From NCBI RefSeq assembly GCF_002904295.1, contig NZ_PPHG01000003.1, positions 124,001-188,000 on the forward strand: a stretch of 64,000 nt of DNA. Direction: 5' to 3'. The stretch comes from Amycolatopsis sp. CA-128772 (GTDB lineage Bacteria > Actinomycetota > Actinomycetes > Mycobacteriales > Pseudonocardiaceae). Under the pieces are notes generated by a model. That model was given only the letters and a program-made list of their open reading frames with translations, was not told the origin of the DNA and ran no database searches. A program made the translations under genes and the position numbers. This document shows, in pieces, positions 47,290 to 56,126 of this stretch; position 1 is the first letter of the stretch, and every line of letters starts with the position of its first letter.

Positions 47290-47314
47290 GTACCCGCGTG
47301 AGCCGGGGAGAAAC
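47290..47314 (-). promoter_or_regulatory. sigma-B-like promoter (GTTT-15-GGGTAC)
   Basis: On the minus strand GTTT (47314-47311), 15 bases, GGGTAC (47295-47290), for the oxidoreductase at 46417-47280. Perfect copy. Confidence 0.7.
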
Positions 47315-47415
47315 CGGTTCGAGGCGGGCGGGTCACGGCTCGCCGCGGAAGTTCGTTCGTGGTGTCCTCGGCCGCTTCCGGGCACTGGTGGGTCATCGGT
47401 TCCTCGTTCCTGCGC

Positions 47416-48876
47416 TCACAGCTGCGGACGGCTTTGCTCGTCCCGGAGGGTGACCCATTGCCAGCGGGTGAACTCGTCGAGGTTGACGAACGAACCGAAC
47501 CGGCTGCTCCCGCCGGACTCGCCGATCCCGCCGAACGGCGCGATGGTCTCGTCGTTGACCGTCTGGTCGTTGACGTGCACCATCCCGGCGTGCAGCCGGT
47601 CGCCCACCGCGCGGGCGCGCGCGGCGGATCCACTGTGGACTCCCGCGACGAGCCCGTAGGGGGTCGCGTTGGCCAAGCGGACGGATTCGTTGTCATCGCT
47701 GAACGTGGTGACGACCGCGACCGGGCCGAAGATTTCCTCGGTGAACGCCGGCATGTCGGGAGCGACGCCCGCCAGGACGGTCGGGCGGAAGAACAGCCCG
47801 TCGTGGCGCCCGCCCGCGGTGACCTTCGCGCCCGCGTCGACCGACCGTGCCACGACGGATTCGATGTGGTCGGCCTGGCCGGAGTTGATGACCGGGCCCA
47901 GGTCGACGTCGTCACGGGGATCGCCGACCCGCAGGCCGTCGGCGATGCGCGTGAGCTCCTCGACGTAGGCGTCGGCAATCTTCTCGGCGACCAGGTGCCG
48001 TCCCACGGCCATGCAGACCTGCCCTTGGTGGACGAAGCTGCCGAACGCGCCGGCGGCCGCGGCGGCCGATACGTCGGCGTCGTCGAGGACCACGAACGCG
48101 TTGTTGCCGCCGAGTTCGGAGACGAACTTCTTGAAGCTGCCGGCCGCGGCCTTGGCCAGTTCGCGCCCGACCGGGGTGGAGCCGGTGAAGGAGATCATGT
48201 CGATGTGCGGGTCTTCGGCGACGGCGTTGCCGAGTTCGCTGCCCTTGCCGGGCAGCATGTGCAGCACGCCCGCGGGCAGTCCGGCCTCTTCGAAGAGCCG
48301 GGCGATGACGACGCCGCAGCAGATCGCGGTGTCGCTGGCGGGTTTGAGCACGACGGCGTTGCCGGTCGCCAGGGCCGGGGCGACCGAGCGCATGGCGAGG
48401 ATGAGCGGGAAGTTCCACGGTGCGATCACCGCGACCACGCCGAAGGGAACGCGCCGGGCGATGCTGGTGCGGCCCTCCTGGGTGGTGGGCAGCAGCGTGC
48501 CCCATGGCGCGCTGGCCAGCGACGCGGCTTCGTGCAGCTCGTCGAGGGTGAGGTTCAGTTCGAGTTCGACGGCGGTGGCGGTCTTCCCGGCTTCGCGGGT
48601 GAGCCAGCCGGCGATCTCGCCGCGGTGCTCTTCGAACAGGGCCGCGGCGCGGCGCAGGACGGCGGCGCGTTCCCGATAGTCCGCGTGCGCCCACGCCCGC
48701 CCGTGTTCGGCCGCGGCGGCCGCCGAGCGGGCGAGGTCGTCCGCGGTGGCCGTACCGACCTGGCCGAGCTCGTCGCCGGTGGCGGGTTCGGTCGAGGCCG
48801 TCGTCGCGGCGGTGCGCGTCCACTCGCCGGTGAACACCCGGCCGGCCCAGCGGTCGCGTTCGTCGAGCAATCCCAC
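47416..48876 (-). CDS. benzaldehyde-dehydrogenase-type aldehyde dehydrogenase
   Basis: 486 residues from a GTG at 48876, with GAGAGGA upstream. The catalytic Cys is in GQVCMAVGRH, the base Glu in FVSELGGNNAFVV, and EEIFGPVAVV is present. It is close to the benzaldehyde dehydrogenase at 8767-10197: both have the GAFGSF(L/V)HQGQ and GSxSRFG patterns. Unlike that one it is preceded by a sigma-B-like promoter and not by a decarboxylase, so it looks like a stress paralogue acting on general aldehydes. The substrate is inferred. Confidence 0.88.
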   Translation of the reverse strand: MGLLDERDRWAGRVFTGEWTRTAATTASTEPATGDELGQVGTATADDLARSAAAAAEHGRAWAHADYRERAAVLRRAAALFEEHRGEIAGWLTREAGKTATAVELELNLTLDELHEAASLASAPWGTLLPTTQEGRTSIARRVPFGVVAVIAPWNFPLILAMRSVAPALATGNAVVLKPASDTAICCGVVIARLFEEAGLPAGVLHMLPGKGSELGNAVAEDPHIDMISFTGSTPVGRELAKAAAGSFKKFVSELGGNNAFVVLDDADVSAAAAAGAFGSFVHQGQVCMAVGRHLVAEKIADAYVEELTRIADGLRVGDPRDDVDLGPVINSGQADHIESVVARSVDAGAKVTAGGRHDGLFFRPTVLAGVAPDMPAFTEEIFGPVAVVTTFSDDNESVRLANATPYGLVAGVHSGSAARARAVGDRLHAGMVHVNDQTVNDETIAPFGGIGESGGSSRFGSFVNLDEFTRWQWVTLRDEQSRPQL

Positions 48877-48909
48877 GTCTTGTCCTCTCGTCCGGGTCTG
48901 GGAGGTCGG

Positions 48910-48934
48910 CTACCCGGGTGGCTGAGGAGCAAAC
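48910..48934 (-). promoter_or_regulatory. sigma-B-like promoter (GTTT-15-GGGTAG)
   Basis: On the minus strand GTTT (48934-48931), 15 bases, GGGTAG (48915-48910), 34 bases before the GTG of the aldehyde dehydrogenase. Perfect copy. Confidence 0.7.
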
Positions 48935-48977
48935 GGCCCGATGTGTCGGGCCGGGCGCGACGGGTCACCTCCCGGAT

Positions 48978-49160
48978 ACGCGGCGACGGTGGCGTTGGCC
49001 CGGCAGGTGTTCGGCGGCAACGGCATTCTTCTGGAGAACGATGCTGCCCGGTTCTTGGATGACGCCGAAGCGCTCTACAGCCACGCGGGCACCCGGAGAT
49101 CAACCAGCTGATCGTGAGCCGGACGGTGACCGGTATGGGCGCCTTCCTCCGACGGACGAC
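48978..49160 (+). pseudogene. C-terminal fragment of an acyl-CoA dehydrogenase
   Basis: [20 protein letters not shown] and [18 protein letters not shown], then after a one-base shift [17 protein letters not shown], match the last 60 residues of glutaryl-CoA-dehydrogenase-like enzymes. That region holds the QxxGGxG flavin-contact and the (Y/H)xGTxxI ending. Nothing of the rest of the enzyme is present upstream, so this is a remnant only. Confidence 0.7.
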
Positions 49161-49162
49161 GG

Positions 49163-49600
49163 TCAGTCCGCGACGCCCTTGGCCTGGTCGATGTAGGTCT
49201 GCCGCTCCGGGGTCACGCGAAGGATCACGCGCTCGGACTTGATGTTGTCGGGCGGGTAGTCCTCGCCGGTGTACTTGCGGGAGAGCCGGTCGACCTGACG
49301 GCGGGCGCGTTCGCCGTTCTCGACGCCGGTCACCTTCCCGCGGACCTCGGCGTAGCGGTAGGGGTTGGCTTCGTCGCGGATGAGCACGGTGATCCGCGGG
49401 TCGCGGGCGACGTTGTGCGCCTTCGCGCGGTGGGTTTCGGTGTTGAGCACGATTTCGCCGTCCTCGATGTCGACCCAGATCATCTGGGTCTGCAGCCGGC
49501 CGCTGGGCAGGACGGTGGTGACCGCGGCGAAGTTCTTGCCGGTGGCCAGTTCTTCGGTCTCGGGCAGCAGCTTCGGGCCATCGGCCGTGCGTGCGGGCAA
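49163..49600 (-). CDS. pyridoxamine-5'-phosphate-oxidase-family (F420/FMN split-barrel) protein
   Basis: About 145 residues. NFAAVTTVLPSGRLQTQMIW, EIVLNTETHRAKAHNVARDP and AEVRGKVTGVENGERARRQV are typical of the PPOX class of actinobacterial F420- or FMN-binding proteins. The start preferred is the TTG at 49600, with GGAAGGGAG before it; an ATG at 49642 gives a longer frame without family support. A perfect sigma-B-like promoter is at 49652-49676, divergent from that of the quinone oxidoreductase. It probably reduces or oxidises an unknown small molecule. Confidence 0.8.
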   Translation of the reverse strand: MPARTADGPKLLPETEELATGKNFAAVTTVLPSGRLQTQMIWVDIEDGEIVLNTETHRAKAHNVARDPRITVLIRDEANPYRYAEVRGKVTGVENGERARRQVDRLSRKYTGEDYPPDNIKSERVILRVTPERQTYIDQAKGVAD

Positions 49601-49651
49601 CGTCGGCTCCCTTCCGGTCGGGCGCGGCGCGCACTGCGCCACCCCGGGCGG

Positions 49652-49676
49652 CTACCCGACCGGGGGGATGGCAAAC
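49652..49676 (-). promoter_or_regulatory. sigma-B-like promoter (GTTT-15-GGGTAG)
   Basis: On the minus strand GTTT (49676-49673), 15 bases, GGGTAG (49657-49652), for the PPOX gene. Perfect copy. Confidence 0.7.
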
Positions 49677-49683
49677 GGAAGCC

Positions 49684-49708
49684 GTTTCTCCGGGCCGCTG
49701 CCGGGTAC
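49684..49708 (+). promoter_or_regulatory. sigma-B-like promoter (GTTT-15-GGGTAC)
   Basis: GTTT (49684-49687), 15 bases, GGGTAC (49703-49708), ending nine bases before the ATG at 49718. It lies back to back with the PPOX promoter, so one 60-base gap holds two divergent copies. The leader would be almost absent. Confidence 0.7.
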
Positions 49709-49717
49709 GCGATCGGA

Positions 49718-50668
49718 ATGTCTGTGCAAGCCGTGGTGATGACGGAGTTCGGTGGCCCTGACGTGCTGACGCTGAAGGAGGTCGACCGGCCCGAGCCGGG
49801 TCCGGGAGAGATCCTGGTCCGGGTGTGCGCGTCGGGGACCAACCCGGTGGAGGCGAAGATCCGGCAGGGGGTGGCGATCCCGGACCTCGAGCTGCCCGCG
49901 GTCCTCGGCGGTGACGTCTCCGGTGTCGTCGAGGAGGTGGGCTCCGGCGTCACCAACTTCGCCCAGGGTGACGAGGTGTTCTACACCCCGGAAATGGCGT
50001 CGCGGTCGGGGAGCTACACCGAGCTGAACGTGGTGGCCGCGGCCATCGCCGCACCGAAGCCCCGGGGGCTCAGTCATGTGGAGGCAGCGGCGATCCCGCT
50101 GGCGGGCGGCACCGCGTGGGAGGCGATCGTACGGCGGCTGGCGGTGCGGCCCGGGGAGACGGTGCTGGTGCACGCCGGCGCGGGCGGGGTGGGTACGTTC
50201 GCCGTGCAGTTCGCCACCGTGGCGGGCGCCCGGGTGCTGGCCACGGCCGGACCGGACAACCAGAACTTGCTGCGCGACCTCGGCGCGACGCCGATCGACT
50301 ACCACGAAGCCGACCCGGTCGAAGTGGCGCTGGAGCACACCGGCGGGACCGGGGTCGACGCCGTGCTGGACCTCGTCGGCGGGCAGAACCTCGTCAAGAG
50401 CTGCGCGGCGACGCGGGTGTTCGGCCGGATCGCGACGGTCCTGCCGCCCAAGGGTGAGCTGGGCCCGCTGTACCAGCGGAACCAGCTGCTGCACGGGATC
50501 ATGCTGACCCGGGAGCGCCGCCGGCTGGAGGAGATGACCCCGGTGTTCGAACGCCGCCAAGCCCGGCCGGTCGTCGACGAAGTCCTGCCGCTGGATCAGG
50601 TGCGCAAAGCGCATGAACGGCTCGATTCCGGGCACGGCCGCGGAAAGACGATCCTCGACCTCACCTGA
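49718..50668 (+). CDS. zinc-free quinone-oxidoreductase-type (MDR) dehydrogenase
   Basis: 316 residues of the medium-chain dehydrogenase superfamily. [20 protein letters not shown] at the start, the [14 protein letters not shown] motif and the NADPH site [18 protein letters not shown] are those of quinone oxidoreductases. No catalytic zinc ligands are present. It would reduce quinones or alpha,beta-unsaturated aldehydes with NADPH, a normal stress task. The ATG at 49718 follows the sigma-B-like promoter so closely that the mRNA is nearly leaderless. Confidence 0.87.
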   Translation: MSVQAVVMTEFGGPDVLTLKEVDRPEPGPGEILVRVCASGTNPVEAKIRQGVAIPDLELPAVLGGDVSGVVEEVGSGVTNFAQGDEVFYTPEMASRSGSYTELNVVAAAIAAPKPRGLSHVEAAAIPLAGGTAWEAIVRRLAVRPGETVLVHAGAGGVGTFAVQFATVAGARVLATAGPDNQNLLRDLGATPIDYHEADPVEVALEHTGGTGVDAVLDLVGGQNLVKSCAATRVFGRIATVLPPKGELGPLYQRNQLLHGIMLTRERRRLEEMTPVFERRQARPVVDEVLPLDQVRKAHERLDSGHGRGKTILDLT

Positions 50669-50671
50669 ACG

Positions 50672-50696
50672 GGTTACCACCGGGTGCGCCGGGTAG
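50672..50696 (+). promoter_or_regulatory. sigma-B-like promoter (GGTT-15-GGGTAG)
   Basis: GGTT (50672-50675), 15 bases, GGGTAG (50691-50696), 35 bases before the ATG of the broken alcohol dehydrogenase. The promoter outlived its gene. Confidence 0.6.
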
Positions 50697-50731
50697 CCGC
50701 GCCGGAGTTCAAGTGATCGATGGGAGTGGAC

Positions 50732-51709
50732 ATGAAGGCAGTGGTGTACCAAGGCCCGCGTCAGGTGGAAGTGCGGGAGTGCCCGATCCGGTGATCAACC
50801 AGCCGACGGACGCGATCGTGAAGATCACGACGACGAACATCTGCGGCTCGGACCTGCACATGTACGAGGGCCGGACCGCGGTCGAGCAAGGGAAGGTCCT
50901 CGGCCACGAGAACATGGGCATCGTCGTCGAGATCGGGGCCGGTGTCACGCGGGTGAAGGTCGGCGATCGGGTGTCGGTGCCGTTCAACATCGCCTGCGGC
51001 ACCTGCCTGAACTGCCTGGAAGGCTGGACGTCGTTCTGCCTGCGGGTCGGACATCTTCCCGACCGGCTGGCACGGCACCGAGCTGGCCGTGATGCGCCCG
51101 GGGGACCGGGTGGTCGTGTTCGGGGCCGGGCCGGTGGGCCTGCTGGCCGCGCACAGCGCGGTGATCCGCGGCGCGGCCGAGGTGTACGTGGTCGACAAGG
51201 AACGCGACCGGCTGGCGATGGCCGAGAAGATCGGTGTGCTCCCGGTGGACTTCGGCGAGGCGGACCCGGTGGAGCAGATCTTGGCGGCCACTGGCGGGCA
51301 GGGCGCGGACTGCGGGGTCGAAGCGGTCGGCTACCAGGCGCACGACCACTCCGGCCAGGAGCACCCGGAACTGGTGCTGGACAACCTGATCAAGTCGGTG
51401 CGCTCGACCGGGGGAATCGGTGTGGTCGGGGTCTACGTCCCGCAGGACCCGGGTGCAGCGACCGAAGGGGCGAAGGGGGGCCGGATCGGGTTCGACTACG
51501 GCACGTTGTTCACGAAGGGGCAGCGCATGGGTACCGGCGAGTGCCCGGTGAAGCGGTACAACCGGCGGCTGCGGGACCTGATCATCACGGGCCGGGCGAA
51601 CCCGGCGTTCCTGGTGTCCCACGAGCTGCCGCTCGAGCAGGCGGCGGAGGGGTACGAACGGTTCGACCACCGCGAAGACGGCTGGACCAAGGTCCTGCTG
51701 CGGCCGTGA
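50732..51709 (+). pseudogene. zinc-type alcohol (formaldehyde) dehydrogenase with frameshift and internal deletion
   Basis: The start [17 protein letters not shown] is followed by a frame change near 50790. It continues [40 protein letters not shown] and [19 protein letters not shown], covering catalytic and structural zinc sites. About 65-70 residues of the usual middle part are then missing, and in another frame [17 protein letters not shown] leads to the NAD site [18 protein letters not shown] and the end GWTKVLLRP. It is closely related to the truncated gene at 42458-43400. The deletion removes the segment around the substrate pocket, so no enzyme forms. Confidence 0.85.
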
Positions 51710-51719
51710 CCGGGAGATC

Positions 51720-52760
51720 GGCCGGCAGCGCCGGGTACGCACGACGCTGCTCATCCACGGTCCCGACGAGCTGATCGCAGCCGGCTTCAGCACGGACGCC
51801 GCCGCCGAGCTGACCCGGCAGGGCCTCCACACGACGGTCTGCGTGCCACTGCCGGGGCCCGGGCGCCGCTGGGTGCGCTGATCATGGGCTGGGACATCCG
51901 GCACGAGATGGTCGTCGTGGAGCGGGCCGGCGTGACCGCGCCGGCCGGGTACACCGCACGCGCGGTCGAACGGGCGCTGTTCGTCGACGACCGGGTCGTG
52001 GTGGCGCGGCTGCTGCAGGAAGCCATGCTCACCGAGCTGCCCGAAGTCGAGGGGCTCGAGCTGGCCGCGCTGTACCGGCCGGCCGCCACCGGCGACCTGG
52101 TCGGCGGCGACTGGTACGACGCCTACCCGTTGCCCGCCGCCGGTCCGGGCGCGGCGACGCTGGCGGTGTCGATCGGCGACATCACCGGCCACGACACCGA
52201 GGCGGCCACGCTGATGGGACAGCTGCGCAGCCTGCTGCGCCAAGCCGACCTCGACCACCCCGGTGCCGGACCGGCGGACATCGTCACCGCGCTCGAGCAC
52301 GCCAACCGGACGCTGGAGATCGGGGCCGGTGGCACGCTCGTGCACGGCGACCTGCGGCCGTTGCCGGACGGCGCGTGGGAGCCGGCTTGGACCACGGCCG
52401 GGCACCCCCGGCCCCTGGTGCGCGCCGCGGACAGGAGCGTCCGGGAGCTGAGCGAAGCGGACTTGCTGCTCTTTCCTGACGGGCCCGTCGCGCGGGCGAC
52501 GCACCGGATGGTGCTGCCCCGCGGATCCGTGCTGTTGCTCTACACCGACGGGCTGGTCGAGCGCCCCGGCGCGGACGTCGACGCCGAAGTCGCCGGGGCC
52601 GGGGCCCTGCTGGCCACCCACGGGGACCGGCCGCTGCCGGATCTGCTGGCCGAGCTGACCGACCGGCTGGCCGGCCCGGAACCCGGCGATGACGTGGCGC
52701 TGCTGGCGGTCCGGATTCCCGGAGCGCGGGCGGCGGCCAAGCCGGCCGGGCCGACGCCGG
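51720..52760 (+). pseudogene. GAF-PP2C (SpoIIE/RsbU-type) phosphatase, both ends damaged
   Basis: The end of a GAF domain (GLHTTVCVPLPGPG, then GALIMGWDIRHEMVV) is joined by a frame change near 51865 to a complete-looking PP2C domain. That domain has ARLLQEAMLTELPEVEGLEL, DLVGGDWYDAYPLP with the metal Asp, VSIGDITGHDTEAATLMGQL, VLLLYTDGLVERPGADVD and EPGDDVALLAVRIP. The N-terminus is missing and the frame runs on past the domain without a natural stop. Such phosphatases dephosphorylate STAS antagonists to switch on stress sigma factors. A partner-switching component is thus partly lost here. Confidence 0.75.
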
Positions 52761-52903
52761 CGACGTCCAGGACGTGCCGGCCGGCCTGCTCTGCGCCGTC
52801 CCACGTCAGGTGCACTGCCCGACTCCCGATGCGAGCCCCGGTCGATGGCCCGTCGTCCAACATATCCCCCGGATGGGGCGAGGGTGAATCAGGCGAGGAA
52901 GCC

Positions 52904-53196
52904 TCATCGGCCGAGCTGGCGCCGGACCCACGCGCGGACGGCGTCGACAGTGGGGTGGATGACGGCTTTCTCCTCCAGCCGGACGAGCTGCAAGGCGCGA
53001 AGAACCGGATTGCCGTCCGCGGCGACCGCGAGCGGCAGGCCGGCGGTGCCGGTCGCCGCGACGAGTTCAGCCAGCACGGTCTGTGCGTGGGTGCGCAGCT
53101 CCGAGGCGCTGCCGAGGTCGAGGTCGCCCGTCGCGGTCAGGACGACGGCCTCGGGCAGCGTCGCGAGCCGCACGGCCAGTGCGGGCCTGCTCGGTC
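52904..53196 (-). pseudogene. STAS anti-sigma antagonist, N-terminal frameshift and internal deletion
   Basis: An ATG at 53196 opens MTEQARTGR and then shifts frame to LATLPEAVVLTATGDLDLGS and SELRTHAQTVLAELV. The 25-30 residues that normally carry the phosphorylated Ser are absent, and the end AVAADGNPVLRALQLVRLEE and AVIHPTVDAVRAWV follows. It cannot work as a switch in this form. It sits next to the damaged PP2C gene, its natural functional partner. Confidence 0.65.
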
Positions 53197-53270
53197 ATGG
53201 GCCTCCCTCCGTCCACGTCGACCTTGGAGGGGGCAGGCCGTTCTTCAGCGGGGACCGCTGCGCGCCCCAG

Positions 53271-53648
53271 TCAGGGCCTCTCGTCCGGCCACGGAGTCGT
53301 CGCCTGGAGAACGGCTTCGCTGAGGGCCTCGGTCCGCAGGTGGGTGACCTGCTGGTACTCCGGGTCCGCGACCATCCGGCTGAACGCCTCCCGGCTCGGG
53401 TACTGCACGAGCAGCACTGCGTCCCAGTCCTGTCCCGGTTCCGCGACGAGGGGCGTCGATCCGCTGCCTGCGTACAGGACTCTCGCGCCGTAACGGGACA
53501 GGAAACGCTTCTCGAGGGCTGCGGCGTACTGGTCGTAGCTGTCTTGGCCGCCTTCCCGGAACCGCAGCAGGTTCAGCATCACGACGGGACCGCCGGGGTC
53601 CTCGGCCAGGTATCGCTTGAGGTCCGCGCCACGCGGGTCGACTGCCAT
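53271..53648 (-). CDS. DUF1330 family protein
   Basis: 125 residues forming a dimeric alpha/beta-barrel-like DUF1330 domain: GGPVVMLNLLRFREGGQDSY near the start, then QYAAALEKRFLSRYGARVLY, WDAVLLVQYPSREAFSRMVA and a C-terminal LRTEALSEAVLQAT. GGAGG seven bases before the ATG at 53648 fixes the start. The function is unknown; related folds include monooxygenases and heme-degrading enzymes. It is intact amid broken neighbours. Confidence 0.8.
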   Translation of the reverse strand: MAVDPRGADLKRYLAEDPGGPVVMLNLLRFREGGQDSYDQYAAALEKRFLSRYGARVLYAGSGSTPLVAEPGQDWDAVLLVQYPSREAFSRMVADPEYQQVTHLRTEALSEAVLQATTPWPDERP

Positions 53649-53712
53649 CCGGTCCTCCGCTTCGGCTGTGGTGAATGAGCGCTTGCTCATGCTAGCGAAC
53701 GGGTGCCGGAGT

Positions 53713-54270
53713 TCAGCGATCTTCGGCGAACAGCAGCGCGGTGTGGTCGCCGACCGGGGTGGCGGCGATGTCGGCCAGCTTGACGTTGAGCTGCTGCGAG
53801 GTGCGGCGCAGGAGGTCGAAGGCGGCGTCGGCATCGAGGCCCTGGCGGGCCATCAGGATGCCTTTCGCCTGCCCGATGACGTCGCGGGAGGCGATGGCCC
53901 GGCGCGGGTTGACGCGTTCGAGTTCGGCGATTTCGACGCTGCGGGCGTGGTGCAGGGCCAGGGAAGCGTGCGTGGCCAGCAGCAGGGCGCGGTGGCGATC
54001 GGTGTCGGTGATGCTGCCGCGGTGCGCGTAGATGTTGAGCGCGCCGCTGACCGTGGCCGGGCCGGACGGCGGCAGGAGCGCGGTCGAGAGCACCGCGCCC
54101 AGGCCGTGCGCGGTGGCCACGGCCGCGAACTGCGGCCACGACACCGTGGTGAGCAGGTCCTGTTCGAGGGCGTAGGCGGGTCCGTCCGGGGTGGCCGCGT
54201 CCAGGCACGGGCCCTGGCCGGTGCGGTACTGGACGTCGTCGAGGTCGATGGCGACCTCAGGGCCCGGCGC
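53713..54270 (-). pseudogene. GAF-ANTAR regulator, N-terminus replaced
   Basis: The GAF end (LDDVQYRTGQGPCLDAATPD, then SWPQFAAVATAHGLGAVLST) and the ANTAR domain (NPRRAIASRDVIGQAKGILM and FDLLRRTSQQLNVKLADIA) are intact to the stop. Upstream of about 54270 the homology ends and the sequence belongs to a glycosidase fragment on the other strand. The first part of the GAF domain is lost at that junction. The long open frame running on toward 54681 is an artefact of base composition. Confidence 0.75.
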
Positions 54271-54274
54271 GCAG

Positions 54275-54950
54275 CTCGACGTCCCGCCCCGGACGAGCCG
54301 GACGGTCACCCTGCCGCTGCGTCGGCCCGCCCGGCCGGTGGGGGAGTACTTCCTCCGGCTTTCCCTCACCACCAAGGCACCCACGCTCGGGGCCGAGCGC
54401 GGGTTCGAAGTGGCGAAGCAGCAGTTGCCGGTCGACTTCGGCGCCCCCGCAGCCCAGCCGGTGCCGCTCGCGCAGGTCCCCGCGGCCACCGTGCGCGAGA
54501 CCGGCGAGGCCGTCGAGATCTCCGGGCCTGGGTTCACGTTGTCGATCGCCAAGAGCACGGGTCTCAGCACCTCGCACGCGGCGCACGGCGTCCGGCCGAT
54601 CACCTCCGGGCCGGTGCCGAACTTCTGGCGCGCGCCGACGGACAACGACATCGGCAACGGCCAGCCGAGCCGCAACGCCACCTGGCGCTACGCGGGCGCC
54701 GACCGGACGGTCACCGACGTCTCGGTCCCCCCGGCCGGGCCGTGGTCGTGACGGTTCGCGGCACCCTGCCCACCTCCGTCGCGTCCACCTACGAGATCAC
54801 GTACACGGTGTTCGGCACCGGCGAGACCAAAGTGGACCAGACTGTCCACCCCGGCGCGCCGAACCTGCCGTACCTGCCGGAAGTCGGGACCATCCTCTTC
54901 CTGCCGGCCGAGTTCGCTCACCCCGCGGCAGGAGGTCGTGCTCCGGGTCG
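54275..54950 (+). pseudogene. GH2 beta-galactosidase C-terminal fragment
   Basis: ARPVGEYFLRLSLTTKAPTL, GFEVAKQQLPVDFGA, VEISGPGFTLSIAKSTG and ITSGPVPNFWRAPTDNDIGN are characteristic of the last domains of beta-galactosidase. A frame change near 54745 leads to YEITYTVFGTGETKVDQTVH and YLPEVGTILFLPAEF. The catalytic TIM-barrel is wholly absent. The left edge coincides with the truncation of the ANTAR gene, marking a recombination or assembly junction. Confidence 0.75.
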
Positions 54951-55090
54951 CACTCGGCTACCCGGCCGAAGGGCATCGTGACGCGGCGAAGACCAACGCC
55001 CTGGTGGCCGGGATCCTGGTCGCGATCTTCTCGGTCACGGCGGTCACCGTGGCCGCTCGACGCCGGGCGGCTGCGCGCCACCGCGTGTGA
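54935..55090 (+). pseudogene. C-terminal tail of a membrane transporter (unidentified)
   Basis: VVLRVALGYPAEGHRDAAKT and a single membrane helix NALVAGILVAIFSVTAVTVA, with a basic end RRRAAARHRV, form a short open frame. It overlaps the end of the glycosidase fragment in another frame. It looks like the last helix of a transporter, perhaps NhaA-like, but is too short to assign. It has no start of its own. Confidence 0.35.
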
Positions 55091-55106
55091 ACCGTTCCCG
55101 GTGTGG

Positions 55107-55650
55107 TCAGGCACGTACCGGGCCGGCGAGCCGCTGGGCGGTCTCGAGGAGCAGGCCGTGGACGAAGGCATGGGGGCCGCAGAGCAGGAAGGCTCCTTCG
55201 GCGTCGCCGAGCGGGCGGTGGCGGGGGGGAGAAGCGGTAGACGTAACCGTCCTGGGTGCGTTCGGTGCGGACTGCGGCGAGCGTCGCCAGTGTCTCGGGG
55301 TCTTCCGCGGGTAACGCCCCGCGCACCGGCGGGAGCAGCAGTGCGGCATCGACGTGGTCGTGGGCCGGGCTGCGCCGCCACGCGCCCCGGGGATCGAAGC
55401 AGCGGCCGGCGGTCTCGGTCACCAGGGGATCGGCGAGCGTCACCAGCTCGGCGGCCCGGCCGGCCGATAGGTGGCGGGCGATGCTGCGCAGGCCCGCGAC
55501 GCAGGCCAGCCGGGAGTGGGTCCACCACGCACGATCGAGTTCCCAGACCCCTGCATCAGGCTCGTCCCACCTCTGGGTGGTCAGCTCGACCACGACCTCG
55601 GCGGCGTGCTGTAGATCCGCTGGCGTGCCGCCGGACCGCGCGGCCTGTGC
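55107..55650 (-). pseudogene. GH15 glucoamylase/trehalase-like C-terminal fragment
   Basis: ELTTQRWDEPDAGVWELDRA, WWTHSRLACVAGLRSIARHL and SAGRAAELVTLADPLVTETA match the C-terminal half of GH15 enzymes, including the (P/E)DxGxWE catalytic-acid region. A frame change near 55215 leads to EGAFLLCGPHAFVHGLLLET and the stop at 55107. The N-terminal (alpha/alpha) barrel half is absent. With the GH2 piece it shows that this stretch is built from gene ends. Confidence 0.7.
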
Positions 55651-55700
55651 CGCGCGGTCCGGGCTTCTGGTCCGGCAGGGCACCCGCCGTTCCGCTGCGG

Positions 55701-56126
55701 TCAGATGTCGCCCACCGCCGGGACGATCGTGCCGTCGGAGGTGGCCGGCAGGTACTGGCTGGTGGCGTCGGAGTTGGCCTCGTAGCCGTTGGCCAGGAGG
55801 TTGACCGTGGTGACCGGGTCGGGGATGTTGGCGTTGCAGCTGGCCCGCCCGAAGCTGTCGGTGTAGGCGGCGCACAGGAAGATGCCGGTGCCGGTGTTGC
55901 TGGCGGGCCCGGTGAACACCACGTGCAACCCGGTGATCGGGACGCCGGTGGCGGTACGGGCGGTGGCGTTGAGGTCTTGCAGCTGGCGGGCCAGTACGAC
56001 GAGCTTGGCGGTGCCCGCGTCCAGTTCGACCTGCTGGCTGGTGGCCGACGCGATACCAGCTCCCAGCACCATTCCCGGCAGCAGGGCCAGGGTCGCGGCG
56101 GTGGCGAAGAAACGAGTGCGGTTCAT
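55701..56126 (-). CDS. secreted protein of unknown function
   Basis: 141 residues. A clear signal peptide (MNRTRFFATAATLALLPGMV, probable cleavage after ASA at about residue 28) precedes a small beta-rich domain. That domain has ATARTATGVPITGLHVVFTG, TDSFGRASCNANIPDP and a pair of Cys that could bridge. It resembles bacterial Ig-like (Big-1-type) modules. The gene is intact in a region where its neighbours are broken, with its own upstream gap. The role is unknown. Confidence 0.75.
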   Translation of the reverse strand: MNRTRFFATAATLALLPGMVLGAGIASATSQQVELDAGTAKLVVLARQLQDLNATARTATGVPITGLHVVFTGPASNTGTGIFLCAAYTDSFGRASCNANIPDPVTTVNLLANGYEANSDATSQYLPATSDGTIVPAVGDI

